From Leptospira ilyithenensis (GTDB taxonomy: Bacteria; Spirochaetota; Leptospiria; Leptospirales; Leptospiraceae): 64,000 nt of DNA. Shown here piece by piece: positions 45,049 through 54,519 of the stretch. The stretch is taken from NCBI RefSeq assembly GCF_004771005.1, contig NZ_RQHV01000062.1, forward strand, positions 186,001 to 250,000. Reading direction: 5' to 3'. Position 1 is the stretch's first letter; each line of letters begins with the position of its first letter. The notes under the pieces are model-generated. The model searched no databases. It was not told the origin of the DNA and saw nothing but the letters and a program-made list of their open reading frames with translations. Both the position numbers and the translations under genes were made by a program.

Positions 45049-46782
45049 TCAGTTTCCCCTATATCTCAATAAAACCAGAGTTAGGTCATCTTGAATCATT
45101 TCCATCCCTCCGGAGTGATCTAGGATGGTATCAAATACGAAATCAATTACGTTTGCAAGAGGTTCGTTTCTCCGCGCGGAAATCAGATTCAACAGCCTTT
45201 CTTCTCCGAACATTTCGATGGCATCGGGCTTGCGGGCTTCCGTGAGTCCGTCCGTCAGCAATATGATGAGGTCTCCTTTTTTTAATTCGAAGTTTTCTTC
45301 TTCGGAAAGAGTCGGGAAAAAAGGAGTGATGATTCTTCCCATCGGTTTCAATGTCACGAGGCTGCCGGATTCTCTGATGATATAGAGAGGGAAGTGGCCC
45401 GCTCTTGCAAACCGGAGTTTGCCCTGTTTCGTATCTATAAATACCATACTTGCCGTTACAAAATGATCTTTCAAATTGGGCGTGATTTGAGTTCGAATGT
45501 GTTCCAGGCTCTTCGTAAGAGAACTTGGCTCTCTATTCCAATGATCCAAAGACATCTTTACCAGTGCGGATAAAAATGCAGCGGGGATTCCGTGACCTGA
45601 TACGTCGCAGATAAATACAGCTAACGAATTCGATTCGGGACTCCATTTGATATCGAATAAGTCTCCTCCCACTTTCATCATGGGAACATTATGAAATGCG
45701 ATTTCAATCGGATCGGGAGAAGTCATCTTGTTCGGAAAAAGAGACTCTTGGATGCGTTTGGCGACATCCAGTTGTTTGTCGATTTCCTGTTTTTGCATTT
45801 CTATGACTTGGGTTCTTTCGTTGACCTTTCTTTCCAACTCTTCGTTTGTAATCTCTTTCAAACGATTGATCGTTTCCAGAGATTCCATTGCTTGCGTTTG
45901 TGCTCTTTCCCTTTCCCTGGATACGGTCACCAGAAAATAGGAAATACCGTTGATGCTAAAAAGAAACGCATCCAGATAAATCAATGAATCGTTCACTGAC
46001 AGTGTTCCCGCCTGTTTCATTGCGAATACTCCCGACTCCGCTACCGTTTGCGTAACTGCGGTAAACGCGAGTATGGCGCTTGCGAGAGTGGCTCCGAATT
46101 GCTGAAACCTGAGACTTGCTACGATAACAAACGGTATGGGAAGAAAAAGTAGCGGCAGAACGTCGGAAAAAGCGATCCTTCCAGAAACATATATGACGGC
46201 ACACCAAAAGATCAGTTCGATTTTTTTCTTCCAGTCGCCTAAAAATCTTTCTTTCGGATTGATCCATACGAATAGAAGAGGCGCTACGATCAGAAAGCCT
46301 TGCAATTCACCGGAGAACCACGTGAAAAGTACGTTCCAATATTTTTCTGACGGCAAAAATCCCCAATAGAGTAAGCTGGTCACGCCTATCCCTGCGCTGA
46401 GTGCGGAACCGGGAACAGTACATACCGTTAGAAAGTAAAGAAGTCCTTTTGTGGAATACAAAGGATTCTTCTGCCCTGTTAGGCGATAAAGCAAATAATA
46501 ATTTACTGAAGAACTTAATGTATTTCCCACAGCGATGAAAAATGCGGTGGGGAGATGCGGATTGTTCAGAAAATTTGCGGTAAAAGCTCCTAAGAAAATT
46601 CCCGGAACGGATGTTTTTCCCAAAAACAAAAGAGCTGTCAGTCCCATTCCTTCGGGAGGCCAAACAGGAGAAACTTGGCTGTTTAAAAAAGCGAGTTGGA
46701 ATCCTATTTTGGAGAATATAACATAACCGACCGTTAGTATAGGGGTCCAAATGAGGAGACGCCAATTTAGGATCGATTTCAT
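45049..46782 (-). CDS. MASE1 membrane sensor with SpoIIE-type PP2C phosphatase domain
   Basis: A 577-residue protein with an N-terminal MASE1-type sensor of about eight helices (VSPVWPPEGMGLTALLFLG, PGIFLGAFTANFL). A coiled-coil linker (ITNEELERKVNERTQVIEMQ, about 310-335) leads to a phosphatase domain with MKVGGDLFDIKWSP, FICDVSGHGIPAAFLS and ILLTDGLTEARK supplying metal ligands. It is the second such phosphatase in the window and probably acts on a STAS-type antagonist. It is a single gene unit. Confidence 0.88.
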   Translation of the reverse strand: MKSILNWRLLIWTPILTVGYVIFSKIGFQLAFLNSQVSPVWPPEGMGLTALLFLGKTSVPGIFLGAFTANFLNNPHLPTAFFIAVGNTLSSSVNYYLLYRLTGQKNPLYSTKGLLYFLTVCTVPGSALSAGIGVTSLLYWGFLPSEKYWNVLFTWFSGELQGFLIVAPLLFVWINPKERFLGDWKKKIELIFWCAVIYVSGRIAFSDVLPLLFLPIPFVIVASLRFQQFGATLASAILAFTAVTQTVAESGVFAMKQAGTLSVNDSLIYLDAFLFSINGISYFLVTVSRERERAQTQAMESLETINRLKEITNEELERKVNERTQVIEMQKQEIDKQLDVAKRIQESLFPNKMTSPDPIEIAFHNVPMMKVGGDLFDIKWSPESNSLAVFICDVSGHGIPAAFLSALVKMSLDHWNREPSSLTKSLEHIRTQITPNLKDHFVTASMVFIDTKQGKLRFARAGHFPLYIIRESGSLVTLKPMGRIITPFFPTLSEEENFELKKGDLIILLTDGLTEARKPDAIEMFGEERLLNLISARRNEPLANVIDFVFDTILDHSGGMEMIQDDLTLVLLRYRGN

Positions 46783-46950
46783 AGAGAAATCAAAGTTACC
46801 CCTGACATTTTGCTTAGTCTAGCCTTTCTTATCAAAATATGAGCTTGATCAATAAAATATTTCTGGAATGCATTTCTCTGTGTGTTCTTTCGGTTTAAAG
46901 AATGACAAATGTGAGGATTCCCTCGTACCGTAAAACTGCAGAGGAACAAA

Positions 46951-47553
46951 ATGATTAAAATCTACGGAATGAAGGTCTCCGGAAATTGTTATAAAATCCA
47001 ATTGATTTGTGAATTATTGAAAATAAAATACGAATGGGTGGAAACTGACGGACGCAAGAATGAGACAAAGACTCCTTCTTTTCTATTAAAAAACCCGAAT
47101 GGAAGGGTTCCCATCATCGAATTAGAAAATGGTAATATTTTAAGAGAATCCAATGCGATCTTATACTATCTTGCTGCGGACAGTATTTACTTCGGCAAAG
47201 ACAAATGGGAAGAAGCGCAAATCTTGGAATGGATGTTCTTTGAACAATACAGTCACGAACCGTACATTGCTACCAATCGTTGGATGATTCATTATTTGAA
47301 CCAAAGAGAAGAAAAGAAAGACAGAATTGCGGAAAACCATTCTAAAGGGCTGCATGCTTTGCAAATTATGGAAAACCATTTGGCAAAAAACTTTTGGTTT
47401 GCCTGTAGCCGATTTACAATTGCGGATTTGGCGCTTTTCGCATACACGCATAAGGCGGAACAGGGAGATTACGATCTGAAAGGTTATCCTTCTATCCTGA
47501 ATTGGATTTCCAGGATTCAATCAGTTGTCGGGTTCATTCCTATGGAAGATTGA
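46951..47553 (+). CDS. Glutathione S-transferase family protein
   Basis: A 200-residue protein. The thioredoxin-like N-terminal domain (MIKIYGMKVSGNCYKIQLIC, NPNGRVPIIELENG, LRESNAILYYLA) supplies the glutathione site, with a Ser/Asn region near residues 10-13. The helical C-terminal domain ends FTIADLALFAYTHKAEQGDY. Its substrate is unknown. It is 26 bases upstream of the winged-helix gene, so possibly co-transcribed. Confidence 0.88.
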   Translation: MIKIYGMKVSGNCYKIQLICELLKIKYEWVETDGRKNETKTPSFLLKNPNGRVPIIELENGNILRESNAILYYLAADSIYFGKDKWEEAQILEWMFFEQYSHEPYIATNRWMIHYLNQREEKKDRIAENHSKGLHALQIMENHLAKNFWFACSRFTIADLALFAYTHKAEQGDYDLKGYPSILNWISRIQSVVGFIPMED

Positions 47554-47579
47554 TTTTTCGGATTACAATCTTCGAAACG

Positions 47580-48650
47580 ATGACTGTCGATGAAATCTTA
47601 CAATTAAGGTTGTATTCTCAGAATATAACAAATCCTGGGAAAAAAACTACGGATATTTTGTCTTCTTTGGTAGCAATCCAGGCCCAGGATCGCAATCAGG
47701 CAAAGTTTGCGCTCGGCAGTCGTTTGTTAGATGGCAATGAATCAGAAATCAACCAAGCGATCGAAAAAAGAAAAATCATCCGGACATGGCTTTTGCGTGG
47801 AACCTTACATTTTGTTTCCGCGAAAGATATCCATTGGATTTTGGATTTAATTTCGGAAAGAATTCTTGCCAAGCTTGCAACCTATCAGAAAACGCTAAAC
47901 CTTAGCCCTAAAATGCTTTCCGAAACGGAGTCCGTTATTTTGAAAAGACTCTCAGGAAAAAAAGAGCTCACACGAGCGGAGCTATTTGCTTACATCGAAG
48001 AAAAAAACATTTCTACAAAAGAAAACCGAGGTTCTATTATTCTAATCAATGCAGCTCTCAAACAAATAATCTGTTTGGGAAAGGATCGGGGAAAACAGGA
48101 GACTTACACCCTTCTTTCCGATTGGGTGAAAAAACCAAAACCGATTCCCAGAGAAAAAGCTTTGAGTGAATTGGCACAAAGGTATTTTCTCCGGAAAGGA
48201 CCTGCTACTTTGCAGGATTTTATCTGGTGGTCTGGTTTGACTCTAACGGAAGCAAGACTTGGTTTGGAAAAGGCAAAACCTTTTTTACGGGAAGAAATAG
48301 TTTCAGGCCAAGTCTATTGGATGTCCAAAAAAGAAAACAAGATGACGGGCCAAACCGGACCCGGCGGGATATTTTTTTTGGCGGGATTTGATGAATATAT
48401 CATTGGTTATGCGGAGAGGAACCTTTTTTTGGATCCGGAATATTCCAAATTAGTAATACAAAAAAATGCTATTTTCAAACCGACGATCCTAAAGGATGGA
48501 AATGTAATCGGAACTTGGAACAAAACGGAAACCAAAAATGGTTTGGAAATAAATGTTTCTCAGTTTTTCAAATGGAAGGACTCGGACAGAGAGGAAATAA
48601 ACCGAAAAAAATCCGAAATGGTCCGGTTTTGGTCTCAGGGCGAGAAGTAG
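47580..48650 (+). CDS. Winged-helix HTH_42 protein of the AlkZ/YcaQ superfamily
   Basis: A 356-residue protein starting at MTVDEILQLRLYSQ (ATG 47580); a longer frame from 47502 overlaps the upstream gene and lacks family similarity. LVAIQAQDRNQAKFALGSRL matches the HTH_42 start; the Q-A-Q at residues 34-36 corresponds to the catalytic Gln motif of the AlkZ/YcaQ DNA glycosylases. The rest includes RTWLLRGTLHFVSAKDI and FFLAGFDEYIIGYAERN. DNA interstrand-crosslink or alkylation repair is the family's known use; other members are uncharacterised. Confidence 0.78.
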   Translation: MTVDEILQLRLYSQNITNPGKKTTDILSSLVAIQAQDRNQAKFALGSRLLDGNESEINQAIEKRKIIRTWLLRGTLHFVSAKDIHWILDLISERILAKLATYQKTLNLSPKMLSETESVILKRLSGKKELTRAELFAYIEEKNISTKENRGSIILINAALKQIICLGKDRGKQETYTLLSDWVKKPKPIPREKALSELAQRYFLRKGPATLQDFIWWSGLTLTEARLGLEKAKPFLREEIVSGQVYWMSKKENKMTGQTGPGGIFFLAGFDEYIIGYAERNLFLDPEYSKLVIQKNAIFKPTILKDGNVIGTWNKTETKNGLEINVSQFFKWKDSDREEINRKKSEMVRFWSQGEK

Positions 48651-48792
48651 ACGGTTGTCAAAAAATTTCCGCAAGGAAGCGCTTCGTTTTATTCAAAGGG
48701 TCAAAAATTTATTAACTAAAACATGGATTTGCCTTGTCTTCTTCGTCTTAAATCCGAGAAAGTATTTTTAGTTAGAAGGGAAATATATAGCA

Positions 48793-49185
48793 ATGATCGT
48801 TTTTCAATGTCCAACGGGCGTTACAGAATATTTAGAAGATAAAAAAATAGTAGTCCTCACTCAAAATGGCAAAAACTCAGGCGATAGTTTGAAACAAAGT
48901 CTGGACAAAGGTGTGGAAGCATTGATTGCCAACAAAGCAGTCAAATGGCTTTCGGACAATCGCAATATGGGAACTCATACTGCAGAAGACGTAGAATGGG
49001 TGAACAGCGATTGGACTCCTCGTGCGATCAAAGCAGGTTGGAAAAAATGGGCACTTGTGCAACCTCAGTCCGCTTTATCTGCAATGTCTGAAAAAAACCT
49101 TGTCGATTTTTTTGCGGATAACGGGATCGAGGTGAAAATCTTTGATACTCCGGAAGCCGGATTTAAATGGTTAGAATCAGTTTAA
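48793..49185 (+). CDS. STAS/SEC14-like (SpoIIAA-like) small protein
   Basis: A 130-residue protein. The alternation of strands and helices ([52 protein letters not shown]) with the closing F-D-x-x-E-x-A-x-x-W-L signature suits the SpoIIAA-like fold. It does not show the phosphorylatable Ser motif of true antagonists. It is ten bases upstream of the chemoreceptor gene on the same strand. Confidence 0.6.
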   Translation: MIVFQCPTGVTEYLEDKKIVVLTQNGKNSGDSLKQSLDKGVEALIANKAVKWLSDNRNMGTHTAEDVEWVNSDWTPRAIKAGWKKWALVQPQSALSAMSEKNLVDFFADNGIEVKIFDTPEAGFKWLESV

Positions 49186-49195
49186 TTCGATACTG

Positions 49196-50458
49196 ATGAA
49201 GATCAAACTGGAGTCCAAAATTGTTATTTTTGCTATTGTGTTGATTTTTTCCCAGATAGGATCTGTCTCATTTTTACTCCTTGGAAATGTAGCAGCAGTC
49301 TGGGGCATCATTCTGCAATCAATGAGTCTTATAACATCCGTTATTTTTTCAGTTTTCCTTTTCTTTGTATTCCGAAGTAACCAAAGGAAATTGAAGTTAA
49401 TGAAACAAACATTAACGAATGCGGTTAAAGGAGATTTGCGTTTTGACAACTCTATTAAGAACCGACTGAAAAAGACAGATGATTTCGACCAAATACTATT
49501 GTCTGTGATCGAATTGCTGAATATCTTTCAAGACATCATCACTCTTTTGAAAGGCGCCACACAAGGTTTAACATCTTCCATTTCCAACGCCAAACTGGCG
49601 GACGAAACTTTTCATTCCAATTTGCACCAACAACAAATCTATTCGCAAAACCTGGATTCTACGGTAAGAAAGATGACGGAAAACATGGCGAATATTGCAG
49701 ATGCGTCGGGAGAAAATTATGATACTTTGACAAGAGTCTCCGATAGCATAAAAATCCTTTCGGAACATATCAATTATGCGGAAGAAAACAGTTCCCATTC
49801 CAGAAGTTTAACCTCGGGTATTTCAGGTAAAATTCAGAAAGGAAATCTCGCTTTGGAAGAAATGACCAGAGTGATTGACAGCATTGCGGAAAGTTCGGGA
49901 AAGATCGAAGGAATGGTTGTTGTTATCAAGGAAATTTCAGATAGAGTCAACTTACTTGCATTAAATGCTTCGATTGAGGCGGCACGTGCCGGAGAATATG
50001 GAAGCGGATTTGCGGTAGTTGCGCAGGAAGTTTCGAAACTTGCTTCGCAAACTGCGAAAAGCATTAAGGAAATAGACAGCAATGTGAAAAGAAATAAGGA
50101 AGAAGTGATTCTCAATAAGTTGAAAATCAATGAAACGAGCGAGCTTTATCGGGAGATCATTGTCGAAGTAAATCAGATCATTGAAAGAATCAGTAGTATT
50201 TCCGAATCTGTATCCACTCAAAGTAAAATAAAAGAAACTTTGATCGGTGAATCCAATAAGCTATCACAAATGTTAGCTGAAATCAATCAAACGATTGCAG
50301 ATCAAAATGTTTCTCAGAAATTAATCGCTGATGTTGCTTCTGCTATGGACGCTACTGTAAATGCAACCTCTGCGGAAGGGGACAATCTTTCCAAATTATT
50401 GGAAAAAATCAAGACCACTTCGGATGATATCGGAGGAGTTGTGCTCTTATTCAAATAA
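49196..50458 (+). CDS. Methyl-accepting chemotaxis-type signal protein without periplasmic domain
   Basis: A 420-residue protein. Two close membrane helices (about 8-30 and 37-60) leave almost no outside loop. The C-terminal half is a coiled-coil signalling domain with the conserved hairpin tip [38 protein letters not shown]. It lacks an obvious sensory domain, so it may sense the membrane or cytoplasm, or act with the preceding SpoIIAA-like protein. It ends directly before the open frame leading to the serine acetyltransferase. Confidence 0.85.
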   Translation: MKIKLESKIVIFAIVLIFSQIGSVSFLLLGNVAAVWGIILQSMSLITSVIFSVFLFFVFRSNQRKLKLMKQTLTNAVKGDLRFDNSIKNRLKKTDDFDQILLSVIELLNIFQDIITLLKGATQGLTSSISNAKLADETFHSNLHQQQIYSQNLDSTVRKMTENMANIADASGENYDTLTRVSDSIKILSEHINYAEENSSHSRSLTSGISGKIQKGNLALEEMTRVIDSIAESSGKIEGMVVVIKEISDRVNLLALNASIEAARAGEYGSGFAVVAQEVSKLASQTAKSIKEIDSNVKRNKEEVILNKLKINETSELYREIIVEVNQIIERISSISESVSTQSKIKETLIGESNKLSQMLAEINQTIADQNVSQKLIADVASAMDATVNATSAEGDNLSKLLEKIKTTSDDIGGVVLLFK

Positions 50459-50577
50459 TGCCAAAGGGCAGCCAGTTCAACATAAAGTTGACTATATTTG
50501 ACAAAATCGACTGGTCATTTCCCGTTTGCAATAAATTTATTTGCTATAATGAAGTAAATTTCGCTATAGTAGATAAT

Positions 50578-51522
50578 ATGGTTTCCTCATCCCATCCTTC
50601 TTCAGTTTCCGAACCTTCCCGGGAAAATGGTTCCCATCCTCTTTCCGGAAAAGATGCGGAATACTACCGGTTTGTTGCTTCTATTTATAAAAAACAATAC
50701 GAAGACTTACATCGTTACGGAGGAAGACAGGTTGCCGAAAGTTTCATCCAGGAGCTATTTGATATTTTGTTTGCCGGGTATTTTTCAGAACTAACATTTC
50801 GGGACTTGGCGCAAGTGGAGGACAGTCTCTCCTCCTTCTTTTTGGGGGCGAAGAAAAAATTCGCTCCTTATCTGTCCTCCAGGGAAGAAAAGGCAACAAG
50901 CGAACTTACGTTAGGTGTAAATGAAGTCATCAACGAATTAAAAAACCAATTACCGAAAATCTACGACTTGATTTGGGAAGATGCGAGCGCTGCTTTTGAA
51001 GGAGACCCCGCTGCGGAAAGTGTAAAGGAAGTCGTACTTGCGTATTCCGGTTTTTATGCGATCGCAGTGCATCGTGTGGCTCACGCATTACACAATTTAG
51101 GTGTTCCTATTTTTCCAAGAATGCTCAGCGGTTATGCCCATGAAAAAACAGGAATCGACATTCACCCCGGTGCCAAGATAGGCAGGTCTTTTTTTATGGA
51201 TCATGGAACCGGGATTGTCATCGGTGGAACCACCACCATTGCCAATAACGTAAAAATATACCAGGGTGTGACTCTCGGTGCTCTATCGGTTAGCAAAGAT
51301 ATGGCGAAGCTGAAGAGGCACCCTACCATCGAAGAGAATGTAGTGATCTATTCTGGAGCAACAATCCTAGGAGGAGATACTGTGATCGGGAGAAACAGTG
51401 TCATTGGAGGAAATGCCTGGGTGACCCAAAGCATCCCTCCTTTTTCCATTGTGTACCAGAAAAATGAAGTAAGGGTTCGTAATTCTCAGGAAATGAACAA
51501 CGTAATTGATTTTACCATCTAA
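50578..51522 (+). CDS. Serine O-acetyltransferase
   Basis: A 314-residue enzyme that makes O-acetylserine from serine and acetyl-CoA, the acceptor used in cysteine synthesis. The left-handed beta-helix signature (GIDIHPGAKIGRSFFMDHGTGIVIGGTTTIANNVKIYQGVTLGALS, about residues 195-240) includes the catalytic Asp-His pair in MDHGTG. The start ATG is at 50578; the frame is open to 50458 but without family match. Its 3' end overlaps the cysteine desulfurase gene by four bases on opposite strands. In other bacteria the same gene (srpH/cysE) accompanies family 2A encapsulins. Confidence 0.93.
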   Translation: MVSSSHPSSVSEPSRENGSHPLSGKDAEYYRFVASIYKKQYEDLHRYGGRQVAESFIQELFDILFAGYFSELTFRDLAQVEDSLSSFFLGAKKKFAPYLSSREEKATSELTLGVNEVINELKNQLPKIYDLIWEDASAAFEGDPAAESVKEVVLAYSGFYAIAVHRVAHALHNLGVPIFPRMLSGYAHEKTGIDIHPGAKIGRSFFMDHGTGIVIGGTTTIANNVKIYQGVTLGALSVSKDMAKLKRHPTIEENVVIYSGATILGGDTVIGRNSVIGGNAWVTQSIPPFSIVYQKNEVRVRNSQEMNNVIDFTI

Positions 51523-53186
51523 ATCGGTCCTGTTTTTCTTCCGCTTGTGATATCAAACAAAGCGTTTATGAGCGCATCTATATCCTCACAAGTATTATAA
51601 AGCGCAAGCGATGGACGAACTGTACTCTCCTGACCGAACCTACGTAAGATAGGTTGCGCACAATGGTGCCCTGATCTTACTGCGATTCCTTCCTGGCTGA
51701 GTGCTTTTCCGATCTCTTCCGTTTTGAATCCGCCTATTACAAAAGATAGAACTCCTGCTTTGTCTTTTGCAGTTCCGATCAATCGTAATCCCGGAACCCG
51801 TAAGAGTTGGCCTGTTGCATATTCTAAAAGAGAATGTTCATACTCTGCGATGTTTGCCATTCCGTAACGATTCAGATAATCAATCGCCGCACCGAGTCCT
51901 ACTGCATCGGCGATGTTACCCGTTCCCGCTTCAAACCGAAACGGTGGTTTCCCATACACTGTTCTTTCAAAGGTAACATCTTCGATCATGTTTCCTCCTC
52001 CTTGCCAAGGAGGCATGGTTTCTAAAATGTCCGCTTTTCCAAAAACGACTCCGATTCCCGTGGGAGCAAAAATCTTGTGCCCGGAAAAAACATAAAAATC
52101 GCACTCTAATAATTGTACGTCTACAGGCATATGAGAAACGGCTTGGGCGCCGTCAACTAACACCTTTGCACCATAACGATGAGCCATATCTACCATTTGT
52201 TTGGCGGGTGTGACCGTTCCGAGAGCATTGGAAACTTGAGTTAAGGATACGAACTTGGTTTTGGGACCGAGGAGCCTTTCATATTCGCTTAAGATGATCT
52301 GACCTGTTTCGTCTACGGGAACGACTTTTAGTTTCGCACCTTTTTTAGAACATAACATCTGCCAAGGAACGATATTGGCATGGTGTTCCAGCCAAGTGAT
52401 GATGATCTCATCATCTTTTCCTATGTTTTTATCTCCCCAGGTATTTGCGACCAGGTTGATTGCTTCCGTAGCGCCTCGAACAAAAATAATTTCTTCGGAT
52501 GAGGAAGCGTTCAGGAATTGTTTTACTTTGTTTCTGGCACCTTCGTAAGCATCGGTCGATCTTGCAGCAAGTGTGTGCGCGGCTCGATGGATGTTTGAAT
52601 TTTCGTGTTCATAAAAATACGAAAGCCGATCAATCACAGCTTGCGGTTTATGAGTTGTTGCCGCATTGTCCAACCAAACAAGTTTGCGTCCGTTGACTAT
52701 TTCGGAAAGGATCGGAAAATCCCGGCGAACACTTGCTATATCGAAATTTCCCGAAGAAATCTCCACCGCCGGCACAAGGGTAGGGGAAAAACTGAAAGGA
52801 TCCGTAATTTGGATATTCGAACTTTTGGAAACATCTCCGCGGATTTCTTCCAAAAAGGGAAATCCGTTTGTAAGGCCGGCAGTCTGTCCTCCGAATCCGT
52901 TAGGTGTTAAACCACCAGGGAAGGTCGGAAGTGCACTTCCCGGGAAAAAATCATACGAATTTCGCAGGATTTCCAAATTTCCGGGTAACGTGGGTTCTAC
53001 GGGTGGTTTGGAACCATTGGGATCAGCAGGTAAAGACAGGCTTTGCGACAAAACCAATTCTTCCACGTTGGATCCTGTAGGCAAAGGACCGAATAACTCA
53101 CTCGCCATACTTTCCAATGCCTTTGTATCCAAGACTCCATTCCAACCGCCGGGAATGGCTCCTTCGAAAGGATCATTTGTAATCAT
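51519..53186 (-). CDS. Cysteine desulfurase with encapsulin cargo tail
   Basis: A 555-residue PLP enzyme. The catalytic part from about residue 148 is SufS-like: LDNAATTHKPQAVID, SGHKIFAPTGIGV with the PLP Lys at 371, and VRSGHHCAQP with the catalytic Cys at 509. The first ~147 residues are a disordered Pro/Gly/Ser-rich extension (for example FPGSALPTFPGGLTPNG) absent from ordinary SufS; this is the known targeting domain that loads such desulfurases into family 2A encapsulins. It would release sulfur from cysteine inside the shell. It overlaps the shell gene by 14 bases and is transcribed after it. Confidence 0.93.
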   Translation of the reverse strand: MITNDPFEGAIPGGWNGVLDTKALESMASELFGPLPTGSNVEELVLSQSLSLPADPNGSKPPVEPTLPGNLEILRNSYDFFPGSALPTFPGGLTPNGFGGQTAGLTNGFPFLEEIRGDVSKSSNIQITDPFSFSPTLVPAVEISSGNFDIASVRRDFPILSEIVNGRKLVWLDNAATTHKPQAVIDRLSYFYEHENSNIHRAAHTLAARSTDAYEGARNKVKQFLNASSSEEIIFVRGATEAINLVANTWGDKNIGKDDEIIITWLEHHANIVPWQMLCSKKGAKLKVVPVDETGQIILSEYERLLGPKTKFVSLTQVSNALGTVTPAKQMVDMAHRYGAKVLVDGAQAVSHMPVDVQLLECDFYVFSGHKIFAPTGIGVVFGKADILETMPPWQGGGNMIEDVTFERTVYGKPPFRFEAGTGNIADAVGLGAAIDYLNRYGMANIAEYEHSLLEYATGQLLRVPGLRLIGTAKDKAGVLSFVIGGFKTEEIGKALSQEGIAVRSGHHCAQPILRRFGQESTVRPSLALYNTCEDIDALINALFDITSGRKTGPI

Positions 53187-54108
53187 AATAATTGCCTACA
53201 TCCACATTCTCCAATGCGCCGATCGCATCATCCGTCAGAACTGCAGCAGAACAATATAGAGAAACCAAATAGGATCCGATCGCGGAACGATTGATTCCCA
53301 TAAAACGTACGGATAGTCCGGGAGTTTGTTCTCCTGGTAGACCCGGTTGGTAAAGACCTACTACGCCTTGTTTTTTTTCTCCTACGCGGAGTAACAGAAT
53401 ATTTGTTTTGCCGGCAGTGGTTTTAGGGTTTGTTTCACCATCTACCAATAGTTTGTCGGTAGGGATGATGGGAAGTCCTCTCCATGTTAGGAATTGCGCT
53501 CCGAATAAGGAGACTGTAGCCGGTGGAACTCCTCTCTTTGTACATTCACGACCGAATGCCGCTATAGCGAGAGGATGTGCTAAAAAGAAAGAAGGCTCTT
53601 TCCAAACTTTACCGATGAGCTCATCCAAATCGTCAGGAGTAGGCGCATTTTTTCGTGTTTGAATTCTTTGGGATTTGGGAACATTTTTCAAAAGTCCGTA
53701 ATCTTCATTATTGATGAGCTCCAGTTCTTGTCTTTCTTTCACGCTTTCAATGGTCAAACGAAGTTGTTCTTTGATCTGGTCGTGAGGGTTGCTGAAAAGA
53801 TCGGAAACTCTTGTGTGTACATCTAGTACGGTAGAGATCGCACTCAGAGTGTATTCTCTCGGTTTTTCTTCGTAGTTTACAAAAGTTTCAGGAAGTGGTT
53901 GTTCGTCTTTTTGTCCGCAAAGTACATCAACAGAAGTGTTGTCTTTCACTCGGTTGACACGCAGAGTTCCCGACTCAAGAGGTTTCCAATCTAATAGTCG
54001 AACCAACCAACGAGGTGTAATTGTGCTGTATTGCGGTGTGGTTTTTGTTGTGTTCGCCAGTTTACGTGCGGCGGCATCCCCGAGTGAGTGTTGAAGTTGT
54101 TCTGCCAT
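53173..54108 (-). CDS. Family 2A encapsulin nanocompartment shell protein (SrpI type)
   Basis: A 311-residue HK97-fold shell protein of the length usual for family 2A encapsulins, with no cyclic-nucleotide-binding insert (that marks family 2B). ATKTTPQYSTITPRWL-like start (here KTTPQYSTITPRWLVRLLDW), EQLRLTIESVKERQELELIN and FLTWRGLPIIPTDKL fit the family; the C-terminus ends AIGALENVDVGNYYDYK. Shells of this type self-assemble to about 24-nm particles and enclose a cysteine desulfurase. The start has AAGGAT seven bases upstream. The long upstream AT-rich region should hold its promoter. Confidence 0.94.
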   Translation of the reverse strand: MAEQLQHSLGDAAARKLANTTKTTPQYSTITPRWLVRLLDWKPLESGTLRVNRVKDNTSVDVLCGQKDEQPLPETFVNYEEKPREYTLSAISTVLDVHTRVSDLFSNPHDQIKEQLRLTIESVKERQELELINNEDYGLLKNVPKSQRIQTRKNAPTPDDLDELIGKVWKEPSFFLAHPLAIAAFGRECTKRGVPPATVSLFGAQFLTWRGLPIIPTDKLLVDGETNPKTTAGKTNILLLRVGEKKQGVVGLYQPGLPGEQTPGLSVRFMGINRSAIGSYLVSLYCSAAVLTDDAIGALENVDVGNYYDYK

Positions 54109-54519
54109 GAAATGATCCTTATTTAATTGATGATTTGTATAATATATTAACCAAGATTAATGGTTTGTTATACTATTGAATCCATTGGTATCCAATCCAT
54201 AAAATAGAATGAAAAAATGAAAATCAAAATTTGAATTTTACTGAGAAAAATGGGGAAAGGATAATCTTTTGCAATTGCCAACTAACAACCGATATTTTTT
54301 ATGTTCTATTTGTTTAAATTCTATAATCTTAAAAAATTAATCTGCTATTGTAGAAATTTAATTCTTGTAAGTGTTGTCTTTCTCCGGTTTGGAAAAGATA
54401 TTGTATTTTAATTTTAAAGTCGGTTTGTTTCGGAAGAAGATGGGAAAAAGAAACTTACAATGAATTATGCATAATGATAATATATTGTGCGAAAGAAAAA
54501 TATGTATTCGTTACTTAGC
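54109..54519. other. AT-rich intergenic region upstream of the encapsulin gene
   Basis: About 410 bases without a supported gene. It must contain the minus-strand promoter for the encapsulin-desulfurase unit. One inverted pair, AACCA (54149-54153) and TGGTT (54161-54165), sits about 45 bases before the shell start and could be a regulator site. An imperfect palindrome lies near 54466-54490 (GCATAAT ... ATTGTGC). No RNA gene or clear terminator for the ABC-F gene was seen. Confidence 0.4.

Noticed and set aside
54466..54490. Fur-box-like AT palindrome near ATAATGATAATATATTG
   Set aside because: Only a partial match, in very AT-rich DNA and far from the start codon of either neighbouring gene.
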